From Pseudomonas svalbardensis (GTDB taxonomy: Bacteria > Pseudomonadota > Gammaproteobacteria > Pseudomonadales > Pseudomonadaceae): a stretch of 64,000 nucleotides of DNA. Position numbers and translations under genes: made by a program. Under the pieces are notes generated by a model. It saw only the letters and a list, made by a program, of their open reading frames with translations. It searched no databases and was not told the DNA's origin. The stretch is from contig NZ_CP125619.1 in assembly GCF_030053115.1 (NCBI RefSeq), positions 5,095,501 to 5,159,500 of the forward strand. The letters run 5' to 3'. Positions 1 to 11,869 of the stretch are shown here, one piece after another; positions within the stretch are counted from its first letter, which is position 1, and each line of letters begins with the position of its first letter.

Positions 1-16
1 AAAAAAGGTTTGCCGT

Positions 17-751
17 ATGATCTCTATCAAGAATGTCAACAAGTGGTATGGCGACTTCCAGGTACTGACTGACTGCAGCACCGAGGTCAAAAAAGGCGAA
101 GTGATTGTGGTGTGCGGGCCGTCCGGCTCCGGCAAATCCACCCTGATCAAATGCGTCAACGCCCTGGAACCGTTCCAGAAAGGCGACGTAGTGGTCGATG
201 GCACCTCCATCGCCGATCCGAAGACCAACCTGCCGAAACTGCGTTCGCGCGTTGGCATGGTGTTCCAGCATTTCGAACTGTTCCCGCACCTGACCATCAC
301 CGAAAACCTGACCATCGCGCAGATCAAGGTGTTGGGCCGCAGCAAGGAAGAAGCCACGAAGAAAGGCCTGCAACTGCTTGAGCGCGTCGGGCTGTCTGCC
401 CATGCGCATAAGCATCCGGGCCAGCTCTCCGGTGGTCAGCAACAGCGTGTGGCGATTGCCCGTGCGCTGGCGATGGACCCGATCGTCATGCTGTTCGACG
501 AACCGACTTCGGCGCTGGACCCTGAAATGGTCAACGAAGTACTCGACGTGATGGTGCAACTGGCCCACGAAGGCATGACCATGATGTGTGTGACCCACGA
601 AATGGGCTTCGCCCGTAAAGTGGCGGACCGGGTGATTTTCATGGACCAGGGCAAGATCATCGAAGACTGCATGAAAGAGGAGTTCTTCGGCGACATCAAC
701 GCCCGCGCCGAGCGTACGCAGCATTTCCTCGCCAAGATTCTGCAGCACTAA
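17..751 (+). CDS. aatP: Glutamate/aspartate ABC transporter ATP-binding protein AatP
   Basis: This is a 244-residue ABC ATPase of the polar amino acid family (GltL/GlnQ type). It has a Walker A motif GPSGSGKST near residues 35-43, the signature LSGGQQQR near 137-144 and Walker B with [12 protein letters not shown] just after. It should power uptake of acidic amino acids with the permeases and binding protein encoded upstream, outside the window. A reading frame from the left edge ends in a TGA at 18-20 that overlaps this ATG, consistent with the end of the preceding permease gene. The next genes encode the AauSR two-component system, which is known in pseudomonads to control aat expression. 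The family is certain; the substrate is inferred from the neighbours. Confidence 0.93.
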   Translation: MISIKNVNKWYGDFQVLTDCSTEVKKGEVIVVCGPSGSGKSTLIKCVNALEPFQKGDVVVDGTSIADPKTNLPKLRSRVGMVFQHFELFPHLTITENLTIAQIKVLGRSKEEATKKGLQLLERVGLSAHAHKHPGQLSGGQQQRVAIARALAMDPIVMLFDEPTSALDPEMVNEVLDVMVQLAHEGMTMMCVTHEMGFARKVADRVIFMDQGKIIEDCMKEEFFGDINARAERTQHFLAKILQH

Positions 752-772
752 GTCCTGCCACCGCTTCCACCC

Positions 773-863
773 CTGTGGGAGCGAGCCTGCTCGCGAAGAC
801 GGCTTAACAGTCAACATCGACATTGACTGACCCACCGCTTTCGCGAGCAGGCTCGCTCCCACA
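773..863. repeat. REP doublet (inverted pair)
   Basis: A GTGGGAGCGAGCCTGCTCGCG unit is followed about 40 bases later by its inverted partner CGCGAGCAGGCTCGCTCCCAC. This is the usual two-hairpin REP arrangement of fluorescent pseudomonads. It lies between aatP and aauS and probably limits read-through or stabilises the aat mRNA 3' end. Confidence 0.9.
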
Positions 864-917
864 ATGGGCCGGCGGCGATTCACAAGTAAGTGTTGTGGTT
901 GACCCAAGGCATCTGTG

Positions 918-2815
918 ATGAAATGCGACCCCACTCTCTATCGCGCCGCGCCGCCATCACTCGCCGTGAAACCCCGTCTGATTCGCCATCTGTTCCTGCC
1001 GCCGCTGGTCATCGCCCTGATGATCGGATTGGGTTACCTCGGTTTCTGGGTCAGTGAACACTACGGGATTCGCAGCCTCAGCGAGAACGGCCAGCGTCAG
1101 CTGGAACTGCACGCCCGCGCTGTCGAGAGCGAGATCAGCAAGTACACCTACCTGCCCAGCCTGCTGGAACTCGAGTCCAGCGTTTCGAAGCTGTTGGCCG
1201 ACCCGTCGCCAGAACACCGGCAGACGGTCAATGAATACCTCGAAGGCCTGAACCGGCGCAGCCGCAGTCGGGCTATCTATGTGATGGACACCACAGGCCG
1301 TGTCATGGCCACCAGTAACTGGCGCGATGTCGACAGTTACCTGGGCGAAGACCTGTCCTTCCGCGCCTATTTCCAGAATGCCGTTCGCGGTCAGCCGGGG
1401 CGCTTCTATGGCATCGGCAGCACCAGCGGCGAACCCGGTTACTACCTGGCTCATGGCCTGGAAGAGCACGGCAAGATCATCGGCGTCGCGGTGGTCAAGG
1501 TCCGCCTCGAAGCCATGGAAGAACGCTGGCAGCGCGCGCGGCTGGAAGCTTTCGTCAGCGATGAAAACGGCATCATCATTCTTTCCAGCGATCCGGCACG
1601 GCGCCTGAAATCGGTTATTCCGTTGAGCGACGAAACGAAAGAAAAGCTGGCCCGCAGCCTTCAGTACTACTGGTTCCCGCTGAACGAACTGCAACCGCTG
1701 GCCCGGGAAAAACTGGCCGAAGGCGAGGAAAAACTCACCTTCCCCGCCAACAGCGAAGTGGAATCAGATGAAGAGGACATCAGCTACCTCTCGCAAACCC
1801 GGCCATTGAGCGATACCCCGTGGAATTTCACCCTGCTCACCCCCCTGCAGGATTTGCGGCGCGAAGCGATCAATCAGGGGATTCTGGTGGCGGTGGCGTT
1901 TGCCCTGGTGGCGTTCCTGCTGATCGCCTGGAACGAGCGGCGCAAGGTCATTGCAACGCGCCTCGCCGCCCGGGAAGCCTTGCAGGAGGCCAACAATCAA
2001 CTGGAGCGTCGGATTACCGAACGCACCACTGATCTGCGCGCCAGCAACGAACGGCTCAAGGGACAGATCCGCGAACGGCGTCTGGCCGAAGAGACGCTAC
2101 GCCGCGCCCAGGATGAACTGGTGCAGGCCGGTAAACTCGCGGCCATCGGCCAGATGTCCACCAGCATCGCCCACGAATTGAACCAACCACTGGCGGCGCT
2201 GCGGACCTTGTCCGGCAACACCGTGCGGTTTCTGGAACGCGGTCAGCTGGACGTTGCCAGCACCAACCTCAAGACCATCAACGAACTCATCGACCGCATG
2301 GGCCGGATCACCGCCAGCCTGCGTTCGTTCGCTCGCCGCGGTGATGACAAAGGTCAGGGCAGCCTCGGCAAAGCGGTGGATGCAGCCTTGCAGCTGCTCG
2401 GTGGTCGCGTGGAAAGCGCTCATCTGCAGCTGCATCGAGACTTCGCCGATCGGCAGGTGCAGATCGACCAGACGCGCCTGGAGCAGATTCTGGTCAACCT
2501 GATCGGCAACGCCCTCGACGCCATGCAGGCACAGCCGCTGCCGGAATTGTGGCTCGAAGGCGAAGAGTACGATGGTAAATATCGCCTTCGCGTACGCGAC
2601 AACGGCCATGGCATCGACGCCGAAGCACGCAAACATCTATTCGAACCGTTTTTCACCACCAAACCTGGTGAACAGGGCCTGGGCCTCGGCCTGACCCTTT
2701 CCGCCAGCCTGGCCGCCGCCACCGGCGGTCATCTGGGTGTCGAGCACCCGGCCAGCGGTGGTACCACCTTCGTCCTCAGTTTACCGTTGGTAAGCCCCAC
2801 TCACGCCGAGCCAAT

Positions 2816-2819
<4 letters not shown>
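918..2819 (+). CDS. aauS: Sensor histidine kinase AauS
   Basis: This is a 633-residue membrane sensor kinase. There is a transmembrane helix near residues 24-45, a periplasmic dCache-like region with a GYYLAHGLEE stretch, and a second helix near 312-333 (GILVAVAFALVAFLLIAW). These are followed by a coiled coil and a HisKA/HATPase core of the DctB class. The phosphoacceptor lies in AHELNQPL (His near 419). N (LVNLIGNALDAM), G1 (DNGHGI) and G2 (GLGLGL) boxes are all present. The ATG at 918 is preferred over a GTG at 915 because AAGG lies about nine bases upstream of it. The stop overlaps the aauR start. In pseudomonads AauS senses acidic amino acids (glutamate/aspartate) and signals to AauR. 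Confidence 0.9.
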
Positions 2820-4143
<1,324 letters not shown>

Positions 4144-4144
<1 letters not shown>

Positions 4145-4488
4145 TGGACCTGATCCTCAAAGCAACCCTGGGCGCGGCCGTGGTGGTGATCCTCGCCGCG
4201 TTGGCCCGGACCAAAAACTATTACATCGCAGGATTGGTGCCGCTGTTTCCGACCTTTGCGCTGATTGCTCATTACATCGTCGGCAAGAGCCGTTCGCTGG
4301 AAGACTTGAAGACCACCATCGTGTTTGGGATGTGGTCGATCATTCCTTACTTCATCTACCTGGCGACGTTGTATGTGATGGTGGACCGGATGCGGTTGGA
4401 GGCTTCGCTCGCTGTAGCGGCGGTGGCTTGGTTGATGGCGGCTACGGTGTTGGTGTTGGTTTCGGTTTGGGTTCGTCTTCACGGCTGA
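4144..4488 (+). CDS. glpM: GlpM family inner-membrane protein
   Basis: This 114-residue protein is almost wholly hydrophobic, with about four membrane segments, a KNYYIAGLVPLFPTFALIAHY stretch near 25-45 and FGMWSIIPYFIYL near 61-73. It matches the GlpM family. GlpM was named in P. aeruginosa, where loss reduces alginate production in mucoid strains; its biochemical role is unknown. The start codon overlaps the aauR stop by one base, so it is probably cotranscribed with aauSR. No signal peptide or catalytic motif is visible. Confidence 0.8.
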
Positions 4489-4511
4489 CTGATGTGATCG
4501 CTTTTAGTACC

Positions 4512-4590
4512 ACCCCTCACCCCAGCCCTCTCCCCACGGGGGAGAGGGGGAAAGGGAGCCGATCTTCATGCTTCTAAGCCTGAGTTCGAT
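4512..4590. repeat. Dispersed C-rich/G-rich palindromic intergenic repeat
   Basis: CCCCTCACCCCAGCCCTC is followed by TCCCCACGGGGGAGAGGG, then a conserved tail around ATCTTCATGCTTCTAAGCC and GAGTTCGAT. A close copy, including the tail, occurs near 28515-28600. It sits between the convergent glpM and dsbA-like genes and can form a GC-rich hairpin. Confidence 0.75.
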
Positions 4591-4601
4591 CCCACAGAAC
4601 C

Positions 4602-5270
4602 TCACCCGTTAACCGTCCCACCCTTCGCCTCACTCATGATCTGCCGAATCGCCCCGACAAACGTCTCCACTGGCTGCCCGCCAGTGACGGCGTATTGTCC
4701 GTTGAACACCACGGTCGGCACCGAACTGACGCCTCGCGACAGCCACAACTGCTCTTCTTCGAGAACCTCTTTGGCGAACTCGTCCGACGCCAAAATCGCC
4801 TCGGCTCGGGACCGATCCAGCCCCACGCTTTCGGCGATCTGCGCCAACTGCCCATGGTCGGACGGATTGCCGCCCTCGGTGAAATACGCCTTGAACAGCG
4901 CCTCTTTCAGATTGAACTGCAACCCTTCCAGTCCCGCCCAGAACAGCAAGCGGTGGGCGTCGAAGGTGTTGTAGATGCGACTGTTGCCGTCCGTGCGAAA
5001 CGCAAACCCGACCTCGGCGCCGCGCGCGCGGATCATCTCGCGATTCTTCTGGGATTGCTCGGGCGTCGAGCCGTACTTCTCGGTGATGTGTTCAGTGATG
5101 TTCTGTCCTTCCGGGCCCATCTTCGGGTTCAGTTCGAACGGCTGGAAACGGATCTCGGCCTGTACCTCGTCGCCCAGCAAATCCAGAGCCCGGGTCAGGC
5201 CGTAGAGGCCGACGACGCACCAGGGGCAGGACACGTCGCTGACGAAATCGATTTTCAGGGGGGTACTCAT
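4602..5270 (-). CDS. DsbA family oxidoreductase (FrnE-like)
   Basis: This is a 222-residue thioredoxin-fold protein with the active-site motif SCPWC close to the N terminus, followed by the large helical insertion typical of the FrnE/2-hydroxychromene isomerase branch of the DsbA family. A cis-Pro loop region SSVPTVVFNGQYAVTGGQP lies near the C terminus. The ATG at 5270 (MSTPLKIDFV) is chosen because GAGG lies about seven bases upstream and family members begin here; the longer frame adds 24 unsupported residues. No signal peptide is visible, so it is probably a cytoplasmic thiol-disulfide or glutathione-linked enzyme. The substrate is unknown. Confidence 0.87.
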   Translation of the reverse strand: MSTPLKIDFVSDVSCPWCVVGLYGLTRALDLLGDEVQAEIRFQPFELNPKMGPEGQNITEHITEKYGSTPEQSQKNREMIRARGAEVGFAFRTDGNSRIYNTFDAHRLLFWAGLEGLQFNLKEALFKAYFTEGGNPSDHGQLAQIAESVGLDRSRAEAILASDEFAKEVLEEEQLWLSRGVSSVPTVVFNGQYAVTGGQPVETFVGAIRQIMSEAKGGTVNG

Positions 5271-5371
5271 CACACACCTCGCAGACTGGAACGCGCCGGA
5301 AAGCTCGAACGATACACCCGACGAGGCCGAGGTGGCAGCCACTCCATTGATCCCACATTTGGATTTGGGGG

Positions 5372-6391
5372 TTACAGGAGATTTGGTTTCGCCACCGGAT
5401 CAATCTGCGCCCAATGCGAGGTGTCTTCGCGGTGGGCCTGCAAGTACGGCAACACCGCCGCCAGCAATGGCACCTTGAACGCCTCCTGGAAACGATGGGC
5501 CAACCCCGGAATCAGCTTCAACTGACTGCCGCGGATATGCGCCGCCAGGTGCACACCGTGCATCACCGGCAGCAATGGATCAGCAGTGCCGTGAACCACC
5601 AGCGTCGGAACGCGCAGTTGATTGAGCAGTGACACACGACTGCGCTCGGCAAGGATCGCCATGATCTGGCGCTTCACGCCCTCGGGATTGAACGCCCTGT
5701 CATAGGACTGCGCCGCCTGATGCAGTAGTGCTTGCCGATCATCGCTCACCGTCGGGCTGCCCAGCGCCGCCAGCAAATCGGCTTGCTGCTCCAGTGCTAC
5801 TTCGCGATTGGGCGCCCCACGGCGCGACAACAGTTGTACCAACGCCGCACTCGGTGCCGGCAAGCCTTCGGCCCCGGAACTGGTCATGATCAGGGTCAGG
5901 CTCTCGACCCGTTGCGGCGCCATCGCTGCCATGTGCTGGGCGATCATCCCGCCCATGCTCGCGCCCAACACGTGGAATTGCTCGACGTGCAACGCATCCA
6001 TCAATCCAAAAGCATCGTCAGCCATATCGGTCAGGGTGTACGGCGCCGACACCGGCAAACCGAGTTTGTAGCGCAGCACTTCAAAGGTCAGGTTGGCATC
6101 GACGGGCGCTTGCCGCCAGGTCGACAGGCCGACATCGCGATTGTCATAACGAATCACCCGAAAACCCTGCTGACACAGCGCGACCACCACCTCGTCCGGC
6201 CAGTGAATCAGCTGCCCGCCAAGGCCCATTACCAGCAACAACGCTGGGTCCGAGGCACGGCCGATGCTCTGGTACGCCAGGCTCACCTGTGCCAGATCAA
6301 CCCGTTCGGTCGGAACATTGATATCGCAACGAGACGCCGCCAAGGACGGCAGGCCGAACAACAGCGCGGCCAGGAAAAAGAAAACACGCAT
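5372..6391 (-). CDS. Secreted/periplasmic alpha/beta hydrolase
   Basis: This is a 339-residue alpha/beta-hydrolase. The start at 6391 ([19 protein letters not shown]) gives a clear signal peptide, so it is chosen over a longer frame from 6460. Motifs are the oxyanion-region [13 protein letters not shown], the nucleophile elbow GASMGG (Ser), an Asp in HGTADPLLP and the catalytic His in GLAHRF. Two Cys near the mature N terminus (RCDIN) and in VALCQQG could form a disulfide. The fold and exported location are well supported. The substrate cannot be told from sequence; esterase or haloperoxidase-like relatives are common. It is transcribed away from the large toxin-like gene. Confidence 0.85.
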   Translation of the reverse strand: MRVFFFLAALLFGLPSLAASRCDINVPTERVDLAQVSLAYQSIGRASDPALLLVMGLGGQLIHWPDEVVVALCQQGFRVIRYDNRDVGLSTWRQAPVDANLTFEVLRYKLGLPVSAPYTLTDMADDAFGLMDALHVEQFHVLGASMGGMIAQHMAAMAPQRVESLTLIMTSSGAEGLPAPSAALVQLLSRRGAPNREVALEQQADLLAALGSPTVSDDRQALLHQAAQSYDRAFNPEGVKRQIMAILAERSRVSLLNQLRVPTLVVHGTADPLLPVMHGVHLAAHIRGSQLKLIPGLAHRFQEAFKVPLLAAVLPYLQAHREDTSHWAQIDPVAKPNLL

Positions 6392-6519
6392 GAAAAACAC
6401 CGAAACGCAGAACTCCAGTAGAGCGCGAGTCTGATGAAGTTTGTTCAAGCGCGCTGCCACAGTTACGTGACAGTTTCGTGAATATCGCCCAATGGTCGAT
6501 GCGATAACTATGTAGTGCC

Positions 6520-9500
6520 ATGGACGGTGGCGAGTTTCTTTTAATGGCGCTCGTCAAGAGCGGATACGCCGCTCCCCTGCACAAGAGCCACGTTGCCATG
6601 AATGAAAGAGCGTTCAGCGCCCTGCCCGTCTCCCCGCCGGTCGTGATGGCGGCCCATCCGCCCCTGAAGAACAACCCCGATGAAAGCCTGTTGCTGAGCG
6701 CCTCGACCCGCTGGCGCGACAGTAGCCAGGCATTGCACGCGTTATTCGCCGCCGCGCCGCAGAGAAACCACCGCACTGAACAATCGCTCAACCAACGCTG
6801 GAATGCCTACTGGGACGCTCGAGCCCCCGGCACGCCGGTGTCGCGGCGCGAGCGGGCGGGTCAGTTGTACTGCAACCATTTCGAGGCCACCGCTCAAGTG
6901 GCGTTTGCTCGCAGAACCCTGAGCGCCGAACAGTTGAAGCCGCTGCTGTTGATCATCGACCCTCCCGTCGAAGGGTTTAGCCTGGACAATCAACCCATCC
7001 ATACCGAGCAGCTGACCCTGATCCTGAGTGACAGCGGCACACTAAAACTCCCCGCCGCCTGGGTCATCAGCGTGGGGAATCGGGCGCCCGTCGCGCAGTT
7101 TCTGTATCTGCCCTGCCGGCCTGTTCCCATCCAGATCTTCAATCAGCGCAGCGACATGGAGCACTGGCTGTCTCGACAAGCGCTCATCCCGCAGGGCCTG
7201 CCCGACGATGACTTGCGCTTCGAATACACAGCGAACTCCCAGCCGCTAACGGCAGGCATCACCGAACTGCTTTTACACCCGCAGCACGCAAACGCAGTCG
7301 TTTTCGCCTCACCACCAGACCTTGGGGAACCGCCGTCAGACAACGGCATTGATGATGAAGAGCAACCGTTATTCGACAATCTGTTTGCCGATATTCCCTG
7401 GCCCCAGCGGCAGGCCTCGCTGAACAAGCAGCGCGATGCGCTCGAAACGCTGTTGGGAGATGAGCTCGAAAGCGACCGCCAACAGAAATTCAAAGAGGCA
7501 CTGAAGGCGCTCGAGACGGCAGAGCAAGCCGCCGATACAGCTGCATCCGCGCTGCTTTACAGGTCGCGCACTTTCGACTTTGTGACCCTCAACCGCGAGT
7601 TCAGCGCGCTCTATCAGGCGCACAAGGATGGCCTGGGTGCCGAGGCCCAGCTTCAACTGGCCCTTAGACAGGTCAACAGCGATGAATCAAGCCTGCTCAA
7701 AGCGGTGTTGGACACGCCGCTCGCTGCCGATCGCGATGCCACCATCACCGCGGCCAGCCTGACACTGTCGCTGACCGAACCGAATGTCGGCGTCTTGACC
7801 CAGGAGCTCAACGGACCCTTCGTCATCACCCGAGCGCCGCTCGACGCCGCATCGCCACACAGCCTTTTGCTGTACTGGCCCGGTACCGGCGGCGGCTTGC
7901 AACGGTTCGCCAACCGCACAGAACTTGAGCGGCACGTGTTCAAGATTCAGGACCAGGATAAGATTCTGGCGTTGCAGCCGAAAAACATTCATACCGACCC
8001 GCTGCAATACAGCCTCAATAAACAAACGACCCATTTCGAAGAAAAGGCAGCGCAAATACGCCAGCAATATCCCGATGCAGCCCAGGCTCTACAGCGTGCA
8101 GGCGAACTGGAAAAGCTACGCAAACAAACGTTGGCCACCTTACAAGTCCCGGTGCCGGCCGCTAGAAGTCTTGCCTTTTCGCACCTGTTGGAACAAAGCC
8201 GCAGCGTTGCCCTCTTCTCCTTGCTGCCCGAGTGGCTGGCCAATTTATCGGCGTTCGACCGCGTTGAACTCAAGACTTTGGTTGAGGCTTACATCCTGGC
8301 GATGCGCCGTAGCCACGAACAGCTGGAGATCGCCCTGGCGCCCCGTGACGAATTCACCCGTCAACATTTGCATGCCCACCTGCGAAAAGACTTCTCGCTC
8401 CTGGGGCATTTTGACGTACACCTTGATCTGCCCGACTCGGTCACTCTGCAAAAACAACTGGTTGATGGCGCAGCCCCGGGAACCCCGCAGAAACTCGTCG
8501 CGGTTCCCAGTACGACCCGCAACAAAATGTCACTCGAAGACCTCGCCCAGCTCAACATCGACAACACCCCATCGATGCAGCGGGAGCCTCTTTCGCTGCG
8601 ACTGGGCTTTATGCGGGTGCAAGTTACAGCCGCGATCCCCACCGAACGCCGGACATTGGCAAGCGGCATCACCCTGCCCTGGCTGCGCAAGGTCCTGCCC
8701 GAGCTTGATCTACCTCAGGCGTACGAAACACTGATCCGCGGCGCATTCATGGGGTCGGCCAGCGAGACTGCGTTCGTGAAAGAGCATCGCCGCGAATGCC
8801 TGATCGAGCCCTGGCGCCTGATGCTCAAGTTGCAGGGGAAATGCGCGCGCCTGCAAAAACAGATCAATCAAAACGAATGGCAGGTATTGAACATCGCCAT
8901 TGAGGCCAATACCCCAGAAGCCTGGAACGTGGACGGCAAACGCATCGTGCTCCTGGCGGCGTACCTGAGCGCCGGGGGCAAGGACACGCAAAACGAGGGG
9001 CCAACCACCTTGTCTGGCGTGACCTTCATTGAAGAGCAAGTCAGCAAGGTGACCCTGCTTTATCTACCTGATAGCCCCGACGGTCAGTTTTTGCGGCGCT
9101 ACAACACTCTGGAAGCCGCTCGCAGGGCCTTGTTCAATCTGTGCCTGCGCAGCGAGATGGTCAGCTACCTGGCAGGACGAGCCTTGCACGGCAAGGTGCA
9201 GGCCCATATCAGCCGTATCAACCAGGCCGTGCTTAAACACTTCGACGCCATGATCGGCGTCGGGGTGCCTTGGCCGAAAACAACATCACTGGCGGCCCAT
9301 CTGCTCAATGCCCATATGGGACGCCTGATCGAAGCGCATCGCGGAACCTCCCGTTCCAACGATGCCTTGTATCTGGAGCGCTACGCGCTCAGTGGTCCGA
9401 GGGCGTTCAATTACATGAAGATGGCGTTGGGCGTGGTGCCCTTTGTCGGCTCGGCCATCGCCCTCTACGATGCCTGGACCAGTGCCAACCGAGCCGTTGC

Positions 9501-11826
9501 GGCCCTGTTGCGCGGCGACATTGGCGATGGACTGACGGAGATTGAATCGGTGCTGCTGTCACTGATCGATGCCGCCATGGACATACTTCCCGGCGCTTCC
9601 GTGGGGTCCAGGTCAGCCAAGGGCGCTCGATCACTGACGCGTATTCGTCAAACTGAAGCATTGGGCAAAAGCGTGGGTGCGCTGTCAGGGATGTCAAGGC
9701 GTCAAGCGCGGCATGGTTTCAATCGCTTCGCCGGTTACGATTACGAAAAACCGATCTCCCTGACCGGTCTGCAACCGGCGACCCACGGGGTCTACCGCAA
9801 TATCTACCGTCACGCAGACGGCGACTTTATCGTTCGCCAGGGACGCATCTTTCAGGTTGAACGCAGCACGGACTCACGAAACTGGCGACTGACTGGCACT
9901 CGTCAAAAAACCTACAAACAACCCATCGGCCTTGATGAAGCAGGCCATTGGGACACTTACTTCGGTGTCTACGGGGTGACCTTCGAGGGGGGTGGGCTCG
10001 GCGGTGGCGGTGTGCTCGGGCATCTGGCAGATACGCTTGATCCGCTCTGGCCGGCCGCCATTCGCGAACGCCTGCCGCGATGGTGGGTCGATGAGGCTTT
10101 CCGCCGGCAGAACGCATTGACCGAAGCGGCAGACGACTTTGCCCCGCAACTCGATACCCGGGTTGCGCGTACCAACGCCGCCATTGAACAGTACGATGCC
10201 AGCCCCGTAGAACACCGTCCGACACTGATGCCGGCTACCGAAGCTGCGTGTATCGGCGACATTGAACTGGCCAGCAGACACTACCAGACACTGGTTGACC
10301 TGTTGCCCTTGACCCACGGCAACAAACGGCGTGTGCTGCGAGACGCGCAAAGCCATGACGCGTTGTTGATTGCCGATCGGTACAAGCGTCGGGTGTTCTT
10401 TTCCAATCACCGAGCCGATCCGTTGATCGACAGGATCGACGACCTTATCGACCGCCTGGACGCACTGCCGAACACTGCGCTCAGCGAACGCTTTCGTCTG
10501 CTGCGAGAAACCCGATTGGTGCGTGTGGACTTTCTGCGCGAACTGGAGCAAATCGATGCTGCGATGCGCGACCTCAACGTGTGGTACGAGCGCATAACAG
10601 TCAGCACCCACAAGGCGCATCTGACCTCCGAAGTCATGATGTTGAACGGGAGGCTCAGCGAGGCCAATCTGCTCTACTTGAGAACCGGCCACCTGCTGGA
10701 AATCGTCAAACGCTTTGACACAACCCGAGATATCTCCTGGCTCTATCTGCAAGCACAGGCAGAGAATCTGCGGGCCAAAGTCGATCGCGCCTTGTTCACT
10801 CAATACAGCCTGCCGGAAGTCACCGCCACCAGAGCCCAGCGCAACCGGATATTGCAGGAGTGCCTCGATCTTTACAGCGAGTTTCGCCGCAACATGAATG
10901 CCTGGACCACCAGCTACCCACAGCACTTCCATCTGGACGCCGTCGCGCCACTGTTGGAGGGTATCGAGAAAATGGCCGAACGGGCGCGCAAGGCCATCGA
11001 TCAGCCGACTCCCCCTTCCCCTGCCGGGCAACGCAGCAAAAAAGTGTTCACCACCGAAGACGATCAATTGCTGATTGGGGTGGAGCGCTGGGAACCGACG
11101 ACCCAAAAGCACCAGTACTCCCTGACAGGCCAGGGCGGATTTGAGGAGGTTTGGGAACAAGGTTCAAATGGCAAGTTTCGCCTGCTGAACCCGCCGGAAC
11201 AGGCAATTCGCCCTGTGCAAAGGGACCTTGGATCTTTGGTCGAGGATGCTCAGAGCCGACTGCAATCACAGCAGTCTTACAAGGCCAAGGTTCAATCCTA
11301 CGCAGCTCAAGACATGCTCCCGGTCGATCTGGAACACATGATGGTCAGCGAGGCCAGCGAGCTGACCCGCCGCGCGCTCAACATCGAAGAGATTGCTCCG
11401 CAGAACGCCATCATCCAGCAACTGCGCGACAAGGCCACCGAACTCACCACCACCGGACGTGAAATGCGCACACGGCAGTCGTTGAGTACTAAAAAACCTA
11501 CCGATGGAATGCTCGATGACCTGGTCCGCCACAACGCATTGGAGATACGCAAAACGAGCCCAATGAAAAACCTGGGCAAACGTCCTGACGGTCGAATCGA
11601 TTACCTGCAGGAATACGAAGTATGGGATTTGACTGCAACGCCTCCCAAGGTGCTGTGGTATGCCCATTTCCACTATGCCAAGGCAGCACCCACCTTCGAT
11701 GTGTTCGAGAAGGCCCATCTGAAACTGCCGGAACACCGATTTCTGACCCACGCCGATAACGCCGCGCTTCCCTATGCCGATATCGGCAAGAAGTCAGCGG
11801 CACTCAAGCATTTCGAGCAGGTTTAG
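6520..11826 (+). CDS. Very large dermonecrotic-toxin-domain-like protein
   Basis: This 1,768-residue protein resembles the long proteins of pseudomonads annotated with an N-terminal dermonecrotic toxin domain (DUF6543 class). A helical N-terminal half leads to a hydrophobic segment near 965-1025 ([19 protein letters not shown], then [17 protein letters not shown]) that could insert in a membrane. Next come a [19 protein letters not shown] element near 1090 and a Gly-rich GGGLGGGG linker near 1157, then long helices. Unlike many relatives, no leucine-rich repeats or obvious C-terminal ubiquitin-ligase (NEL) cysteine motif are visible. There is no signal peptide and no secretion genes nearby. 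The start is uncertain: ATGs at 6520, 6544 and 6598 all have weak ribosome sites. A role as an effector or toxin is inference. Confidence 0.72.
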   Translation: MDGGEFLLMALVKSGYAAPLHKSHVAMNERAFSALPVSPPVVMAAHPPLKNNPDESLLLSASTRWRDSSQALHALFAAAPQRNHRTEQSLNQRWNAYWDARAPGTPVSRRERAGQLYCNHFEATAQVAFARRTLSAEQLKPLLLIIDPPVEGFSLDNQPIHTEQLTLILSDSGTLKLPAAWVISVGNRAPVAQFLYLPCRPVPIQIFNQRSDMEHWLSRQALIPQGLPDDDLRFEYTANSQPLTAGITELLLHPQHANAVVFASPPDLGEPPSDNGIDDEEQPLFDNLFADIPWPQRQASLNKQRDALETLLGDELESDRQQKFKEALKALETAEQAADTAASALLYRSRTFDFVTLNREFSALYQAHKDGLGAEAQLQLALRQVNSDESSLLKAVLDTPLAADRDATITAASLTLSLTEPNVGVLTQELNGPFVITRAPLDAASPHSLLLYWPGTGGGLQRFANRTELERHVFKIQDQDKILALQPKNIHTDPLQYSLNKQTTHFEEKAAQIRQQYPDAAQALQRAGELEKLRKQTLATLQVPVPAARSLAFSHLLEQSRSVALFSLLPEWLANLSAFDRVELKTLVEAYILAMRRSHEQLEIALAPRDEFTRQHLHAHLRKDFSLLGHFDVHLDLPDSVTLQKQLVDGAAPGTPQKLVAVPSTTRNKMSLEDLAQLNIDNTPSMQREPLSLRLGFMRVQVTAAIPTERRTLASGITLPWLRKVLPELDLPQAYETLIRGAFMGSASETAFVKEHRRECLIEPWRLMLKLQGKCARLQKQINQNEWQVLNIAIEANTPEAWNVDGKRIVLLAAYLSAGGKDTQNEGPTTLSGVTFIEEQVSKVTLLYLPDSPDGQFLRRYNTLEAARRALFNLCLRSEMVSYLAGRALHGKVQAHISRINQAVLKHFDAMIGVGVPWPKTTSLAAHLLNAHMGRLIEAHRGTSRSNDALYLERYALSGPRAFNYMKMALGVVPFVGSAIALYDAWTSANRAVAALLRGDIGDGLTEIESVLLSLIDAAMDILPGASVGSRSAKGARSLTRIRQTEALGKSVGALSGMSRRQARHGFNRFAGYDYEKPISLTGLQPATHGVYRNIYRHADGDFIVRQGRIFQVERSTDSRNWRLTGTRQKTYKQPIGLDEAGHWDTYFGVYGVTFEGGGLGGGGVLGHLADTLDPLWPAAIRERLPRWWVDEAFRRQNALTEAADDFAPQLDTRVARTNAAIEQYDASPVEHRPTLMPATEAACIGDIELASRHYQTLVDLLPLTHGNKRRVLRDAQSHDALLIADRYKRRVFFSNHRADPLIDRIDDLIDRLDALPNTALSERFRLLRETRLVRVDFLRELEQIDAAMRDLNVWYERITVSTHKAHLTSEVMMLNGRLSEANLLYLRTGHLLEIVKRFDTTRDISWLYLQAQAENLRAKVDRALFTQYSLPEVTATRAQRNRILQECLDLYSEFRRNMNAWTTSYPQHFHLDAVAPLLEGIEKMAERARKAIDQPTPPSPAGQRSKKVFTTEDDQLLIGVERWEPTTQKHQYSLTGQGGFEEVWEQGSNGKFRLLNPPEQAIRPVQRDLGSLVEDAQSRLQSQQSYKAKVQSYAAQDMLPVDLEHMMVSEASELTRRALNIEEIAPQNAIIQQLRDKATELTTTGREMRTRQSLSTKKPTDGMLDDLVRHNALEIRKTSPMKNLGKRPDGRIDYLQEYEVWDLTATPPKVLWYAHFHYAKAAPTFDVFEKAHLKLPEHRFLTHADNAALPYADIGKKSAALKHFEQV

Positions 11827-11830
11827 AACG

Positions 11831-11863
11831 CAAAACGGGAGCGGTTTGTCCGCTCCCGTTTTG
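11831..11863. terminator. Bidirectional rho-independent terminator
   Basis: A perfect 13-base inverted repeat, CAAAACGGGAGCG then CGCTCCCGTTTTG, encloses a 7-base loop and has T-runs on both strands. It separates the convergent toxin-like gene and metE, just past both stop codons. Confidence 0.92.
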
Positions 11864-11869
11864 GCTACC

